Of a DNA stretch of 60,530 bases, positions 29,004-39,321 are shown piece after piece (positions within the stretch are counted from its first letter, which is position 1; every line of letters starts with the position of its first letter). The notes beneath the pieces are model-generated. The model did no database searches. It was not told the origin of the DNA and worked only from the letters and a program-made list of their open reading frames with translations. The DNA is from JABCPO02 sp963542845 (GTDB taxonomy: Bacteria; Bacillota; Clostridia; TANB77; CAG-508). The translations under genes and the position numbers were made by a program. The stretch spans positions 1-60,530 of the forward strand of contig CAUTZA010000009.1 of NCBI GenBank assembly GCA_963542845.1. Reading direction: 5' to 3'.

Positions 29004-30693
29004 TTATTTAGCCTTTTCTAATAATGTTACTATCTCACTTGCATCCTTCTTACCAAAGTCTACTATATCATCGTTTATTATAATACATGGTACACTTAAG
29101 ATGCTGTATTTTTCTCTCTTTTCTTCTGCAAATGCTATATCATATATATTTAAATCTATATCTATATTATTATTTGTTGCTTCTTTTAATACTTTAGCAA
29201 ATTCCATTATTAGGTCTGGACATTTAGTACATGTTAAAGAAATAACTATATCTGCTGTTATTTTTCCTTTTAAGTTTGTTATTCTAGTTATTAGTTCATC
29301 ATTTAATTCTACTTTTTCTCCAAACACCTTATACATTGTTACTACAAATGCTGTAAACTCATGTCCTCCTGGTATTCCATAGAACTTATACCCTACACTT
29401 TTAATAGTTCCATCTTGTAGTCTTTCTCCTAATGTTATATAGCATGTATTATTTGTATTTTCTTGTTTTTGTTTTTCTTCAATTATAATTTCTATATTTT
29501 TAGATATATTATCCATTTCAAGTAACATTGTTTTTAGTTCTTTAGATGTATTATCATCATATATATTTCCTGTTATAACTATTTTTTTAGTTAATGAATC
29601 AAAAAGGTTTTTAAGTTGTCCTTTCATATCTTCTGTTATATATTTGCCATCATTAACATTTGTATTTGTTTGTTTTGGTGTTTCTTCTTTTTTATTATTA
29701 TTTTCTTTTTCTTTAAATAATGATGGTATTTCGTATTTTTTATGTAATCCGTTTACATAGTGTTCTGCGTTTGTTGCTGCTGTTGCCCCATCAGATACTG
29801 CTGTTACTACTTGTCTTAATTCTTTTTCACAAATATCTCCTATTGCATATACTCCAGGTATATTTGTTCTCTTATTATTATCAACTACAATATATCCTTG
29901 ATTATTCATAGTTATATCAATATTTGATTGTTTTAATAATTCTGTATTTGGTATATATCCTGCAAAGATAAAAACTCCAAAAATATCTTTATCGTTTTTG
30001 TATTCCCAAGTTTCATTTGTAACATTGTTTACAAACTCTATTCTTTTTGGAAAATTATCTCCTGTTAATTCTTTTACCTCAGTATTATAATGTATTTTAA
30101 TCTTTGGTGTATGATTTTTAACCTTGTCTATAATTGTTTCTGCACATGTCATTTCTTCTTCTCTTACAATCATAGTAACATTTTCTGAAAATCTAGTTAA
30201 AAACATTGCTTCTTCTGCCGCTGCAAATCCTCCACCTATTACAAATATATCTTTTCCTGTAAAAAATTCTCCATCACATGTAGCACAATATGCAATACCT
30301 TTTCCTATATATTCTGTTTCTCCTTTGAAGTTAAGTTTTCTTGGTTGTGCACCTGTTGCTATGAATATTGCTAATGCTTGGTATTCTGCACTTGTAGTTT
30401 TAACTTTTTTAATATCTCCTTCTAAATCAAGTGATATCACATTTTCCATTCTTATTTCTGCTCCAAAGTCAATTGCTTGTTTTGCCATTTCTTTTGTTAA
30501 TTCTTCTCCTGTCGCTTTAAAAACACCTGGATAGTTTACAACTTCATTTGTAAGTGTTATTTGACCACCAATTTTTTCTTTTTCAAGTATTAATGTTTTG
30601 TATTTTGCTCTTGCCATATATATACCTGCAGAAAGTCCGTGCTGTACCTCCACCTATTATGATCAAATCATATAATCTATCATTTACTTCCAT
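29004..30693 (-). CDS. AhpF-like alkyl hydroperoxide reductase flavoprotein with permuted domains, one CGG+1 site
   Basis: Read with one skip the protein has 562 residues. Residues 1-300 are a thioredoxin-reductase module: IIIGGGTAGLSAGIY, with the CGG+1 site 30637-30639 (GCA C GGA) exactly in the FAD loop, redox pair CATC in AYCATCDGEFF, NAD(P) loop VIGGGFAAAEEA and YAIGDICEKE. The C-terminal 200 residues look like the tandem thioredoxin fold normally found at the N-terminus of AhpF, with CxxC in SLTCTKCPDLIMEFAKV. Thus the domain order is reversed compared with AhpF. It precedes nothing else in its transcript and follows ahpC by 107 bases; the pair is a complete peroxide-reducing system. 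ATG 30693 follows AGGAGA. Confidence 0.9.
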
Positions 30694-30741
30694 ATTCTCT
30701 CCTTTAAAATATTATTATTACTTATTTCTATTTATATTACT

Positions 30742-30781
30742 AAAATAAGAAGGGTATATGCTTAAAAACATATCTCCTTCT
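30742..30781 (-). terminator. Terminator after ahpC
   Basis: AGAAGG-ATATG / CATAT-CCTTCT stem followed by UAUUUUAG on the minus strand; it separates ahpC from the AhpF-like gene. Confidence 0.75.
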
Positions 30782-30799
30782 ACTTTAGATTTTTATCTA

Positions 30800-31363
30800 T
30801 TATATTTTTCCAACTAAATCTAAGCTTGGTTTTAATGTTTCTTCTCCTTCTTTCCATTTAGCAGGGCAAACTTCTCCATCATGTTCATAAACAAATTTAC
30901 ATGCTGATAATTTTCTTAATAATTCTTCTGCATTTCTTCCAATACTTCCTGATACAACTTCATATGATGCTATCTTTCCTTCAGGATTTACTATGAAAGT
31001 TCCTCTTTCTGCTTGTCCTTTGTTTTCTATATATACATCAAAATCTTTTGCTAACGCTGCTGTTGGATCTGCAAGCATTATATAGTCTATTTTCTTAATT
31101 GCAGGTGATGCATCATGCCATGCTTTGTGTACAAATTCTGTATCACATGACACACTGTATATTTCTGCATTTAATTTTTTGAATGCTTCATAATTATCTG
31201 CTAAATCTTCTAATTCTGTTGGACATACAAATGTAAAATCTGCTGGATAGAAGAAAAATATTGACCATTTTCCTTTTATATCTTTTAATTCTACATCTAT
31301 TATTTCTTCATTGTGATATGCTTTTACTTTAAAATCACTTACTTCTTTATCTATTAATGACAT
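30800..31363 (-). CDS. ahpC: Alkyl hydroperoxide reductase subunit C (2-Cys peroxiredoxin)
   Basis: 187 residues, exactly the AhpC size. The peroxidatic Cys is in FTFVCPTELEDLADNY, the resolving Cys in DGEVCPAKWKEG, and HKAWHD and RGTFIVNPEG are conserved. It reduces hydroperoxides with electrons from the AhpF-like protein encoded downstream. Probably highly expressed and, like the ribosomal protein genes here, free of CGG+1 sites. Confidence 0.97.
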   Translation of the reverse strand: MSLIDKEVSDFKVKAYHNEEIIDVELKDIKGKWSIFFFYPADFTFVCPTELEDLADNYEAFKKLNAEIYSVSCDTEFVHKAWHDASPAIKKIDYIMLADPTAALAKDFDVYIENKGQAERGTFIVNPEGKIASYEVVSGSIGRNAEELLRKLSACKFVYEHDGEVCPAKWKEGEETLKPSLDLVGKI

Positions 31364-31449
31364 TTTATTCTCTCCTTATTTTTACTTTTCTTCTATATAC
31401 CATTATAATTTAAAAACAGTCTTTATTGCAACATATTTTCATAAATTAT

Positions 31450-32083
31450 CTAATTATATCCTGTAAATATTAATTCTCCGTCTACATATTCTCCTAAGAA
31501 TATTTCACTATATTTTTCAAATCCTTGTTTTTTCATCTGTTCTAATAGCCATTCTTCACTCTTACCTGCTATTTCTAAAATATCAGTTTGTAAACTACCA
31601 TCTGTTATAATTGGGAATTTAGGATTTTCTTCTCCTGATTGTATAATTATTAGTTGGCCGTTTTGTTCAACAACTGCTCTTTTTACCTTATGTGTTGAAT
31701 ATATATTATTTGTGCGAAGTTTAAATGCTACATCATGTGCACAAAGTCCTGCTTTTTTACAATTTTCTACATTAACTTTCCCATGATCTATAATTATACG
31801 AGCTTTACCATCTATAATTTGTCTTGCTTTAACACTACGTTCTTTAATTATTCTAAATACTATTACAAGTATAAACCATATAAATAATATTGCGATACAT
31901 TCTAATATATCAATATCCTTATTATATATTATCCCACCTATTATTCCTCCGAAGTACATAATTTTGAACTTGATCACTTGCAGATGTTGGTGCTAAATTA
32001 CCTTTTCCTGTAAAGTTTATTACCATTATTAGTGCAACAAATCCTATTAAAAGTTTTACTGCAACTAGTATAAAATCATTCAT
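31450..32083 (-). CDS. YetF/DUF421 family membrane protein, one CGG+1 site
   Basis: Read with one skip the protein has 210 residues. Three N-terminal TM segments are followed by a cytoplasmic domain with KARQIIDGKARIIIDHGKV and QTDGSLQ-like ITDGSLQTDIL, as in YetF proteins. The CGG+1 site 31949-31951 (CTT C GGA) lies at the start of TM2, restoring QNYVLGGIIGGIIY (family 'f.lG..iG'). ATG at 32083 follows AGGAGG. YetF-like proteins are linked to envelope stress and spore membranes in other Firmicutes; the function is not settled. Confidence 0.85.
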
Positions 32084-32154
32084 AAATTTTTATTCCTCCT
32101 ATTTAAAAATATATTTATTATTATAACATTTATTATAATATATTACATTATATA

Positions 32155-32214
32155 ATATAAGAATGTTATGTCTTTCTTATATCTTAAAAAGATTTAACTA
32201 TGACATAACATTCT
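32155..32214 (-). terminator. Terminator after the YhgE-like gene
   Basis: Perfect GAATGTTATGTC / GACATAACATTC inverted repeat flanked by U/A-rich sequence. Confidence 0.7.
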
Positions 32215-32223
32215 TTTCTATCA

Positions 32224-34276
32224 CTATTTTATTCTTTTTTGTTTATCATTTTTACTTTCTATTTTATCTTCTATCTTTTCATTTTTTTCTTCAGCTTTTT
32301 CTTCAATATTTTTATTAATTCTTATCTTAATAAGTTCAATAATCATATTAATAATATTTACACCTATAACAATTCCAAGTAAAATACATGTATTTCTATA
32401 TAATAAGCTATTATCTACAGGTATCAATATATCTCTAAATGCCCTTATAGAATATGTCATAGGAAGTATATTAGTAAATCCTTTAAATCCTTCTGATATA
32501 GTTTCTACTGGGAAAGTTCCTCCAGATGCTGCAAGTTGAAGTACCAATATAATTAATGCTATAAATTTACCTATATCTCCTAAATGTCTTATTAAAAATT
32601 GAATAATACTCATAAATGCAATACCTACTAACATACATTCTGCTAAATATATAGGTAAGCTAGAAACATCAAATTTAAGCATATACATAAGTAATAATCC
32701 AGTACCTATTCCTTCTATAGCACCAATAGCTATATATGCAAGATTTTGAAGTATTCTATTTTTCTTAGTATCTTTATCAAATATTCCAAACCTATGTTTT
32801 TGATCATAATATAATACAACATAATACATTAAAGCTCCAACCCATAATCCTATAGATATGAATAATGGTGCAAAAGCAACACCATATGAGTCAACTTTAC
32901 CATATGATTCTTCTTTAAATTCAACTGGATTTGATACAAACTCTTCAATTCCATCTAATTTTTCTACAGATTCATTTGCATTTTTAACTCCTTCATCAAT
33001 TTTTTCTTTGAATTCTTTAGTTCCATTTGCTAATTTATTGCTTCCATTATATGCTGTATTTACTGCATTACTTAATTTATTAATAGCATCATTTATCTTC
33101 TTAGAATTATCATTTAACTTATATAATCCGCTTGTTAAATTTTCTATTCCATTTTTTAATTTAGATATTCCTGTCTTTAATCCACTTACTCCATTTACTA
33201 TTTTTTTACCTTGTGTAAGACCATTAGAATCTTTTATAACTAATTGTCTTGCTCCTGCTTTTAATTTATCTGAAGAGTCTTTTATCTTATTTGCTCCGCA
33301 CTTTTAAAGCATTACCATTTTGAGTTAATTTTGCTGCATTTTCAGCATCCATAATAGCTTTAGCTTGGTTTGCAAGCGGAACCAGTCCAGGATTTGAACC
33401 AGACATACTTATAATCTTATTTAACAATTTATTCTTATTTGTGTTTATATTATTAACACCATCTACATATTTATCGATACTTTCAATAACCTTATTAGAA
33501 CCATCTATATATGTAATTGTATTATTTGCAAGTGTTTCAACACCTGTTGTATATTTATTTACACCTTCTGATAATGTTGCAATTCCTGTATTTAATGTAT
33601 TTGCCCCTTTGTTTAGTTCAGTTATACCATTTGCTGCACTATCAATTCCATTATTAAATTCAGAATACTTATTATTTAGTTCAGATGTACCTGTATTAAG
33701 TGTATTAAGTCCATTACTTAACTCAGATACTCCACTATTTAACTTATCTGCTCCTTCTGATATTTGTTTTAAATTTTCTGGAACCTTTTTTAAATTATCT
33801 GATAATGTTTTAGTAACTTCTTTACTAACTTTTTCTTCTAATTTCATTTCTACATTTTTTAACGCACTATTTATAATTTGTGAAGATAAATAGTTTTTCC
33901 TCTTATTAGGTGAATATGTAATTGTTGAAATTTTCTTTTCTTTACTTGTTACACTATTTAAGTTTTCTGTAAAATTAGATGGTATTGTAATTAATGCATA
34001 AAAATCATCATTTCCAAGTCCTTTAATTGCATCATCAATATTTGTAACTTCAGTAAAGTCAAAAGTTTTAGAATCTTTTAATTGTTTAACAAATTCTATT
34101 CCTTTAGATCCTTCTGTTTTATCTAAATTAACAACTCCCACCTTAATTTCTGATAAATTTCCATATGGATTCCAATAAGATTTTAGATAAAAAAAGCTAT
34201 ATATAAATGGTATTAATAATACAACTAAAAATATAATAATTTTTAAATATCTACTTTCTTTTATTTTCTTAATCAT
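32224..34276 (-). CDS. YhgE/Pip-type ABC-2 membrane protein, one CGG+1 site
   Basis: Read with one skip the protein has 683 residues: one N-terminal TM helix, a long extracellular region of about 400 residues with YhgE-type repeats (GADKLNSGVSELSNGLNTL and similar, every 11-18 residues), then five C-terminal TM helices (ABC-2 permease fold) and a Lys/Glu tail. The CGG+1 site 33296-33298 (GTG C GGA) is in the extracellular part, restoring ALKVGANKIKDSS. Without the shift the permease half is lost. The ATG overlaps the tetR stop (ATGATTAA). Related proteins export surface polymers or toxins (EsaA/Pip-like). Probably controlled by the adjacent TetR regulator. Confidence 0.88.
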
Positions 34277-34850
34277 TTTCCCCTCTCTTTCTTTCAATTC
34301 CATTTCTTAAAATTTTCATTATATTATCTGAAATTTCTTTATCATCAATTTTTTTATATAATCCATTCCAATCAATGATCATTGCTATATACATCTTATA
34401 TATTAAGAATGTTAATACATCAATATTATCAAAAGCAATATATCCATCTTGTTCTGCCTTTTCTAATTTTCTTTTGATATAATCAATAACATCTTGTTCT
34501 ATATATCTTATACTATTAACAAGTGACTTGTTTCTCAAAATCTCTGCTTCTTCAAATAATGTTTTAAATAAGTTATTCCTTTTTCTAAAAATAAGTAAAG
34601 TAATTAACCCTTTATTAATTCCTTCAAAAAAATCATCAGATTCTTTTTCCATTTTTTCAAATCTTTCTTTCATATCTTGAAGTTCAAGTTTAATTAAACT
34701 GTTTAATAATTCTTCTTTACTTGCAAAATTTGCATATACTGTTTTTTTAGTAACACCTGCATTTTTTGCAATCTCATCCATTGAAACTTTTTTAAAACCA
34801 TATTTTGAAAATAATTTTTTTGCTACTTTAAGAATTTCCTTTTCCTTCAT
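34269..34850 (-). CDS. TetR-family transcriptional regulator
   Basis: 193 residues. The N-terminal helix-turn-helix reads KKLFSKYGFKKVSMDEIAKNAGVTKKTVYANFASKEELL, a textbook TetR motif; the ligand domain is divergent. ATG at 34850 follows GGAGG and gives the normal start position, better than the upstream ATG at 34883. The stop overlaps the start of the YhgE-like gene, so the regulator and exporter form one transcript, probably self-repressed through the two palindromes upstream. Confidence 0.92.
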   Translation of the reverse strand: MKEKEILKVAKKLFSKYGFKKVSMDEIAKNAGVTKKTVYANFASKEELLNSLIKLELQDMKERFEKMEKESDDFFEGINKGLITLLIFRKRNNLFKTLFEEAEILRNKSLVNSIRYIEQDVIDYIKRKLEKAEQDGYIAFDNIDVLTFLIYKMYIAMIIDWNGLYKKIDDKEISDNIMKILRNGIERKRGEND

Positions 34851-34867
34851 AATTCCTCCAATATACC

Positions 34868-34916
34868 AGTATACTCTTTTCATATATTAGTATACTCCTT
34901 TTATTATAATTGTCAA
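34868..34916 (-). promoter_or_regulatory. tetR-exporter promoter with paired operator palindromes
   Basis: On the minus strand TTGACA (34911-34916), a 16-base spacer and TATACT (34889-34894). The palindrome AGTATACT covers the -10 box (34889-34896) and recurs at 34868-34875, 21 bases away, two helical turns. A good TetR operator candidate. Confidence 0.75.
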
Positions 34917-34937
34917 TAGTCTTTTTATAGAAAAACG

Positions 34938-34984
34938 CAAAATAAGAATACTATAACTTTTCTAAAATCATAGTATTCTTATTA
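34938..34984 (-). terminator. Terminator after recO
   Basis: AATAAGAATACTAT / ATAGTATTCTTATT inverted repeat followed by UUUUG on the minus strand. Confidence 0.75.
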
Positions 34985-35041
34985 TCTAAATCTTATATTA
35001 TTCTATTTCAAATTTTTTTATTATTCATATTATTTATATAA

Positions 35042-35716
35042 TTATATCCTACTTATATAGTTTAATATCTCATCTTCTAAATGTAACACTTTCTCTTTAC
35101 TTGCTTTAAACTTAAAACATTTTGGTATATCTTCTTTTTGAATATATTCAATAATATCTAATATATCTTCATTTAAAACATTTTTCTTGTATTCCTCACT
35201 ATTTATAGCATTTCCAAATATTTGATATGTTTTAAGTACGAATACAGATTTTATTCTTTTTAGTTCTATTAATTCTTTTTCTTCTAATTCTTCACTTACT
35301 TCTAAAATATAGTATAATGTTGCAACTAAAAGTTTAAATATATTATATATTTCTTTTTCCTCTGTCTGATTATACCTTTGATCTATTGTATATTTTTCAT
35401 CTACATATTTGTTTATATCTTTTAATATTTCTACTGCTAATTCTAACTTATTAAAATTAAGTCTTATATCATAAAAGTTTTCTTTTACCGATAATTCATT
35501 TAAATGATAACTTTTACTCCCCTTATACAATATCATATTTGACATACACATAAGTTCTGTTCCTGCTAAAAAGCCATTATTCCCCTTATATGCACCTTTT
35601 GCAAATACTGTTATTTTACCTAAATTTGGGGTAAGTACTGTTAAAATCTTATCCCTATCTCCAAATCTTGTTTCTGTTATAATTATTCCTAATGTTTTAA
35701 CTATTTTTTCACTCAT
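35042..35716 (-). CDS. recO: DNA repair protein RecO
   Basis: 224 residues with the RecO N-terminal OB fold: VKTLGIIITETRFGDRDKILTVLTPNLGKITVFAKGAYKG, and MCMSNMILYKGSKSYHLNELSV. RecO helps load RecA onto SSB-coated DNA. The C-terminal zinc-finger Cys residues of some RecO proteins are missing. ATG overlaps the era stop by four bases (ATGA). No CGG+1 site. Confidence 0.9.
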   Translation of the reverse strand: MSEKIVKTLGIIITETRFGDRDKILTVLTPNLGKITVFAKGAYKGNNGFLAGTELMCMSNMILYKGSKSYHLNELSVKENFYDIRLNFNKLELAVEILKDINKYVDEKYTIDQRYNQTEEKEIYNIFKLLVATLYYILEVSEELEEKELIELKRIKSVFVLKTYQIFGNAINSEEYKKNVLNEDILDIIEYIQKEDIPKCFKFKASKEKVLHLEDEILNYISRI

Positions 35717-36630
35717 TTCTTTTTAAATCTATTTAAGAACAAATCATTATCAAGCCAGTTTTTTCTTACCTTAACCCATATTTGAAGGTTAACTTTTTTA
35801 TCTAGCATTCTTTCTATATCTGCTCTTGCATAACTTCCTATCCTTTTAAGCATTTCTCCATTTTTACCCACAATTATACCTTTATGTGTGGATTTCTTAG
35901 TGTAGATCACTGTTTCTATATTTACTATATCTTCACCTTTTTTAGTTTTTGCTTCTTTAAAGCTTTCTATTTCTACATATAATCCATGTGGTATTTCTTG
36001 ATTTAATAATTTTAGTGCTTTCCCTCTTATAATTTCTTCACACATTTCTCTTACTGTTTGGTCTGTATATTCATCTTCTGAATAATATTTAGGACCTTCT
36101 GGTAATAATTCTTCTAGTCTTTTTAGTATATCTTCTATACCTTCTCTTAACATTGCAGATACTGGTATTATATAGTCAAATTCTAGTTCTTCACTTAATT
36201 CTTTTATTTTTTCTATGATTATTTCTTTTTTTATCCTGTCTGTCTTGTTTATAATCCCTATAATATGTAACTTTTTATTTTTTTCTTTTTCTTCCCTCAT
36301 TGTTTTTAATACATTATGGTCAAAAACACTTAAACTTTTCTTATTTCCTGCAACAACAAAAAGTACTATATTTGCATCTTTTATACTTGTTATCGCACTA
36401 TCTATCATTACACTTGAAAGCTTACTGTTTACCTTGTGTATCCCTGGTGTGTCTATAAATATAATTTGTTTGTTTTCATCTGTATATATCCCTTTTATAT
36501 TATTTCTTGTTGTTTGTACTTTTGGAGATACAATTGCAAGTTTTTCTCCCATAAGTCCATTTAATAATGTTGATTTTCCTGCATTTGTTTCTCCTATAAT
36601 AGTTACATATCCTGATTTAAATTCTTTCAA
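35713..36630 (-). CDS. era: GTPase Era
   Basis: 305 residues. G1 is GETNAGKSTLLNGLMGEKL, followed by TTRNNIKGIYT, DTPGIHKVNSKLS (G3), INKTDRI (G4) and ISAM-like PVSAMLREG (G5), then the KH domain with KGIIVGKNGEMLKRIGSYAR. Era binds the 3' end of 16S rRNA. The start codon is TTG at 36630 behind a strong AAAGGAG. No CGG+1 site. Confidence 0.95.
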   Translation of the reverse strand: MKEFKSGYVTIIGETNAGKSTLLNGLMGEKLAIVSPKVQTTRNNIKGIYTDENKQIIFIDTPGIHKVNSKLSSVMIDSAITSIKDANIVLFVVAGNKKSLSVFDHNVLKTMREEKEKNKKLHIIGIINKTDRIKKEIIIEKIKELSEELEFDYIIPVSAMLREGIEDILKRLEELLPEGPKYYSEDEYTDQTVREMCEEIIRGKALKLLNQEIPHGLYVEIESFKEAKTKKGEDIVNIETVIYTKKSTHKGIIVGKNGEMLKRIGSYARADIERMLDKKVNLQIWVKVRKNWLDNDLFLNRFKKK

Positions 36631-36734
36631 AAATTTTCTCCTTTAATATTTTATCTTCTTCTAGTTGTTGTTGATGGCTTTTGGCTTGTTTCTTTCTTGT
36701 TATTTCCTTCTTTTTCTTCAGTTTTATCTGTAGC

Positions 36735-37888
36735 TTATTTTTCTTTTTCTACTTCAGGTGCTGTAATTGTTACTTTTTCTTTTTCTGGCATTACCATTAC
36801 ATATGTATTTCCATCATTTAATTTAATTTCATTTCCTTCTAAATCATAGTATTTTGTAATATCATATCTTGATTCTTTTCTTGCTATAATCTTTTTAGCT
36901 TTTCCATTTGTAATATAATATCCATTTAAAGCTCCAACATTTTTAACATCTATTCTTCCCTTATTTTCTCCATCTCTTATTTCTGTTGATGTTGTTTGAA
37001 GTATTATTAAGTTTTTAATCTTATATTCTTCACCTGTTATTTCTTCTTTTGCTTGTATACCTTTAGCTTTTTTAGTATATGTTTTTGTTTCTTTATCATA
37101 ATTAAACTCATTCATATTCTTGCTATGATATCCTGCTGTTATTTTTTGTGCTTCTACAACATCATTTTTTCCTTCAATATTTTCTAAATTAATTTCATCT
37201 GCTGATAAGTTTAATACTTTTTTAAAGTTTTGTTCTACTACATATCCTAATTTTTTAGCAATATTTGTTAAGTTATCTATTGATGAATATGAGTTATGTG
37301 GTGCTGATTTTTTTCTATCTCTCCAATATTCGTGGTCATTTTGCTTATTTCTTCCTTTTTGTGAATCAAAAAGCTGTCCATTAATATCTGCTATTTTCAT
37401 TGTTTTTAAGTCACTTTCAGCTTGTGGACTTTGTCCTATATGTGCATATATTGCATTATGTTCAAGCACATAGTTTATAAAATAGTGTCTTGCACTACGA
37501 ATTGGTCCGAACCTTATCTAAATCTTTTTTATCTTTAAATAATGCCATAAGTCTACTTTCTCCGGCCTTCTACTTCCATTTCGTATATCATATATGCACT
37601 GTTTATACCTGAATGTGGCCATGCAAACTTATTATTATCAAGCATTACTGCTATTGGTCTTGTTTTTGAATCTTCATCATATATCTTAATTTTCTTTTCT
37701 GGTTTCTTTTCTTCTTGTTGAGCTATTTGTTGTTCTTCTTTTTTACCAAAAAACATATTTGTAAGCATATCCTTATTTAAATATGCAAAACTTGCTCCTC
37801 CTATAATAGTAACACCTAAAACTCCTGCTGCTATATATTTAAATTTCCCATTACTACTTTTTTTATCTTCTTGACTATATCTACTCAT
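36735..37888 (-). CDS. YerB-like DUF3048 protein, two CGG+1 sites
   Basis: Read with two skips the protein has 383 residues: a cytoplasmic tail, one TM helix (IAAGVLGVTIIGGASFAYL), then the DUF3048 domains. Family landmarks are RPIAVMLDNNKFAWPHSG and, after recoding, EVEGGESRLMALFKDKKDLDKVGPIRSARHYF (two pieces joined by recoding). Sites: 37562-37564 (GGC C GGA) and 37507-37509 (GTT C GGA), 55 bases apart. The Arg in GPIRSAR is CGT, so CGT is decoded normally next to a shifted CGG. Function of YerB is unknown; extracellular, possibly lipoprotein-like. A short spacer to era follows. Confidence 0.88.
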
Positions 37889-38035
37889 TGTTCCTCCATA
37901 AGTTAAAATATATTATTATTTTTACTATATTTTAATACATATAGTGTATACTTTTAATACTAATATGTCCAATATTTTTTATCTAATATTTCATTTTTAT
38001 TATATCTTAATCTTTCTCACTTTTTCTATTGATGC

Positions 38036-38078
38036 ATAGAAAAAACTTAAAATATACCTATATATATTTTAAGTTTTA
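38036..38078 (-). terminator. Terminator after dgkA
   Basis: AAAACTTAAAATATA / TATATTTTAAGTTTT inverted repeat with U-rich tail on the minus strand. Confidence 0.7.
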
Positions 38079-38105
38079 CTCTCATATTAAGGTTATTTTA
38101 TTACC

Positions 38106-38777
38106 TTAACTTTCCTTATATTCATCTTCTTTCTTGTTTGCAACAATTACCTTATTACCACTTTCCATTATAAGGCTGTACATATATAGGAATGCAAGAA
38201 GTCCTACAGCTATTACTATTAATGGTTTTGTTCCAATCTTAAATGAATTTAAAACTGGGATTATAAGTAGGGTAAGAGCTGGTATTGCAATTTTTACTTC
38301 TTTTATCATCTTTCTTAAAAGTTCAAATGCCATATATATTACAGGTATTATTAAAAGTATCATTTTTATATAGTCATCTCTTAATGCTCCTCCAGATAAT
38401 ATCTTATCTAAAACTTCCATAACCTTATCATAAAATACCAGCGTTCCTATAAATCCGGCAAACACTATACTTATAACAACTGCTCCTGCCGCTATATCTT
38501 TTGCTTTTTTAGCAAACATACTAAATTTATCTGTATACATATCTATGCAAAGTTCTATTGCTGTATTTATCATTTCTGTTACTATAACAAGTGCAATTGC
38601 AAATATAACAAGGATTAACTCTATTTTAGATATTTTAAATATTACTGCTAGTATAAGTACTACTATTGTTATTCCAAATTCTCTATGTATACTTTTTTCA
38701 CCTTTTGCTGCTAGCATTATACCATTTGTTGCATTTTTTAATGCTTGTTCTACATTCTTATTTTTCTTTACTTGCAT
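38106..38777 (-). CDS. DgkA-type undecaprenol/diacylglycerol kinase with extra TM domain
   Basis: 223 residues. The N-terminal 125 residues are DgkA: KNATNGIMLAAKGEKSIHRE, EMINTAIELCIDM (conserved NTAIE) and three TM helices, so it phosphorylates undecaprenol or diacylglycerol. About 100 extra residues with three further TM helices follow (LIIPVIYMAFELL, ALTLLIIPVLNSF, ILIV-rich end), not usual in short DgkA. It overlaps ybeY by ten bases, the common clostridial order. Confidence 0.88.
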   Translation of the reverse strand: MQVKKNKNVEQALKNATNGIMLAAKGEKSIHREFGITIVVLILAVIFKISKIELILVIFAIALVIVTEMINTAIELCIDMYTDKFSMFAKKAKDIAAGAVVISIVFAGFIGTLVFYDKVMEVLDKILSGGALRDDYIKMILLIIPVIYMAFELLRKMIKEVKIAIPALTLLIIPVLNSFKIGTKPLIVIAVGLLAFLYMYSLIMESGNKVIVANKKEDEYKES

Positions 38778-39265
38778 AATTCACCTAGTTCTTTTAATAC
38801 ATTTTCTTCTTTTTGTCTCATCACTTTTTTATCTTCTTCTTCCATATGATCTTCTCCCATCAAGTGATAAAATGAGTGTACAGTCATATATGAAAGCTCT
38901 CTTATAATCCCTGTATTATATTCTTCTGCTTGTCTTTCTACTTGTAATATATCTATAATAATATCTCCTAAAATAGTTGGTATATTATTCTCTACATATA
39001 TTTCTTCTAATTTTTTTTCAAAATCTTTTTTTTCATACATAGGAAAAGATAATACATCTGTAACTTTATCAATATTTCTTGTAGAATTATTAATTTCTTT
39101 TATCCTATCATCTCCTACTATTTCTATATTAATAATTATATCTTTTCTCAAATTTTCAATTTCTATACATTTTTCTAATACTGTTTTAATTATATTTTTA
39201 ATCTTTTCTTCTTCTATATTATATTCTTTTTCAATATCATCAATATATATATCTATATTTCCCAT
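38768..39265 (-). CDS. ybeY: Endoribonuclease YbeY
   Basis: 165 residues. The metal-binding motif reads HSFYHLMGEDH, a slightly altered form of the family HGxLHLxGyDH, with all three His kept. Upstream are REINNSTRNIDKVTDVLSFPM-like residues (NxxxRxxDxxTDVLSF). YbeY acts in 16S rRNA 3' maturation. The ribosome binding site is weak. It overlaps dgkA. Confidence 0.93.
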   Translation of the reverse strand: MGNIDIYIDDIEKEYNIEEEKIKNIIKTVLEKCIEIENLRKDIIINIEIVGDDRIKEINNSTRNIDKVTDVLSFPMYEKKDFEKKLEEIYVENNIPTILGDIIIDILQVERQAEEYNTGIIRELSYMTVHSFYHLMGEDHMEEEDKKVMRQKEENVLKELGELCK

Positions 39266-39321
39266 ATTCTGCCTTTGTCTTCTTATTTTATAAATTAATA
39301 TATTTAATTTTAAATTTAATC

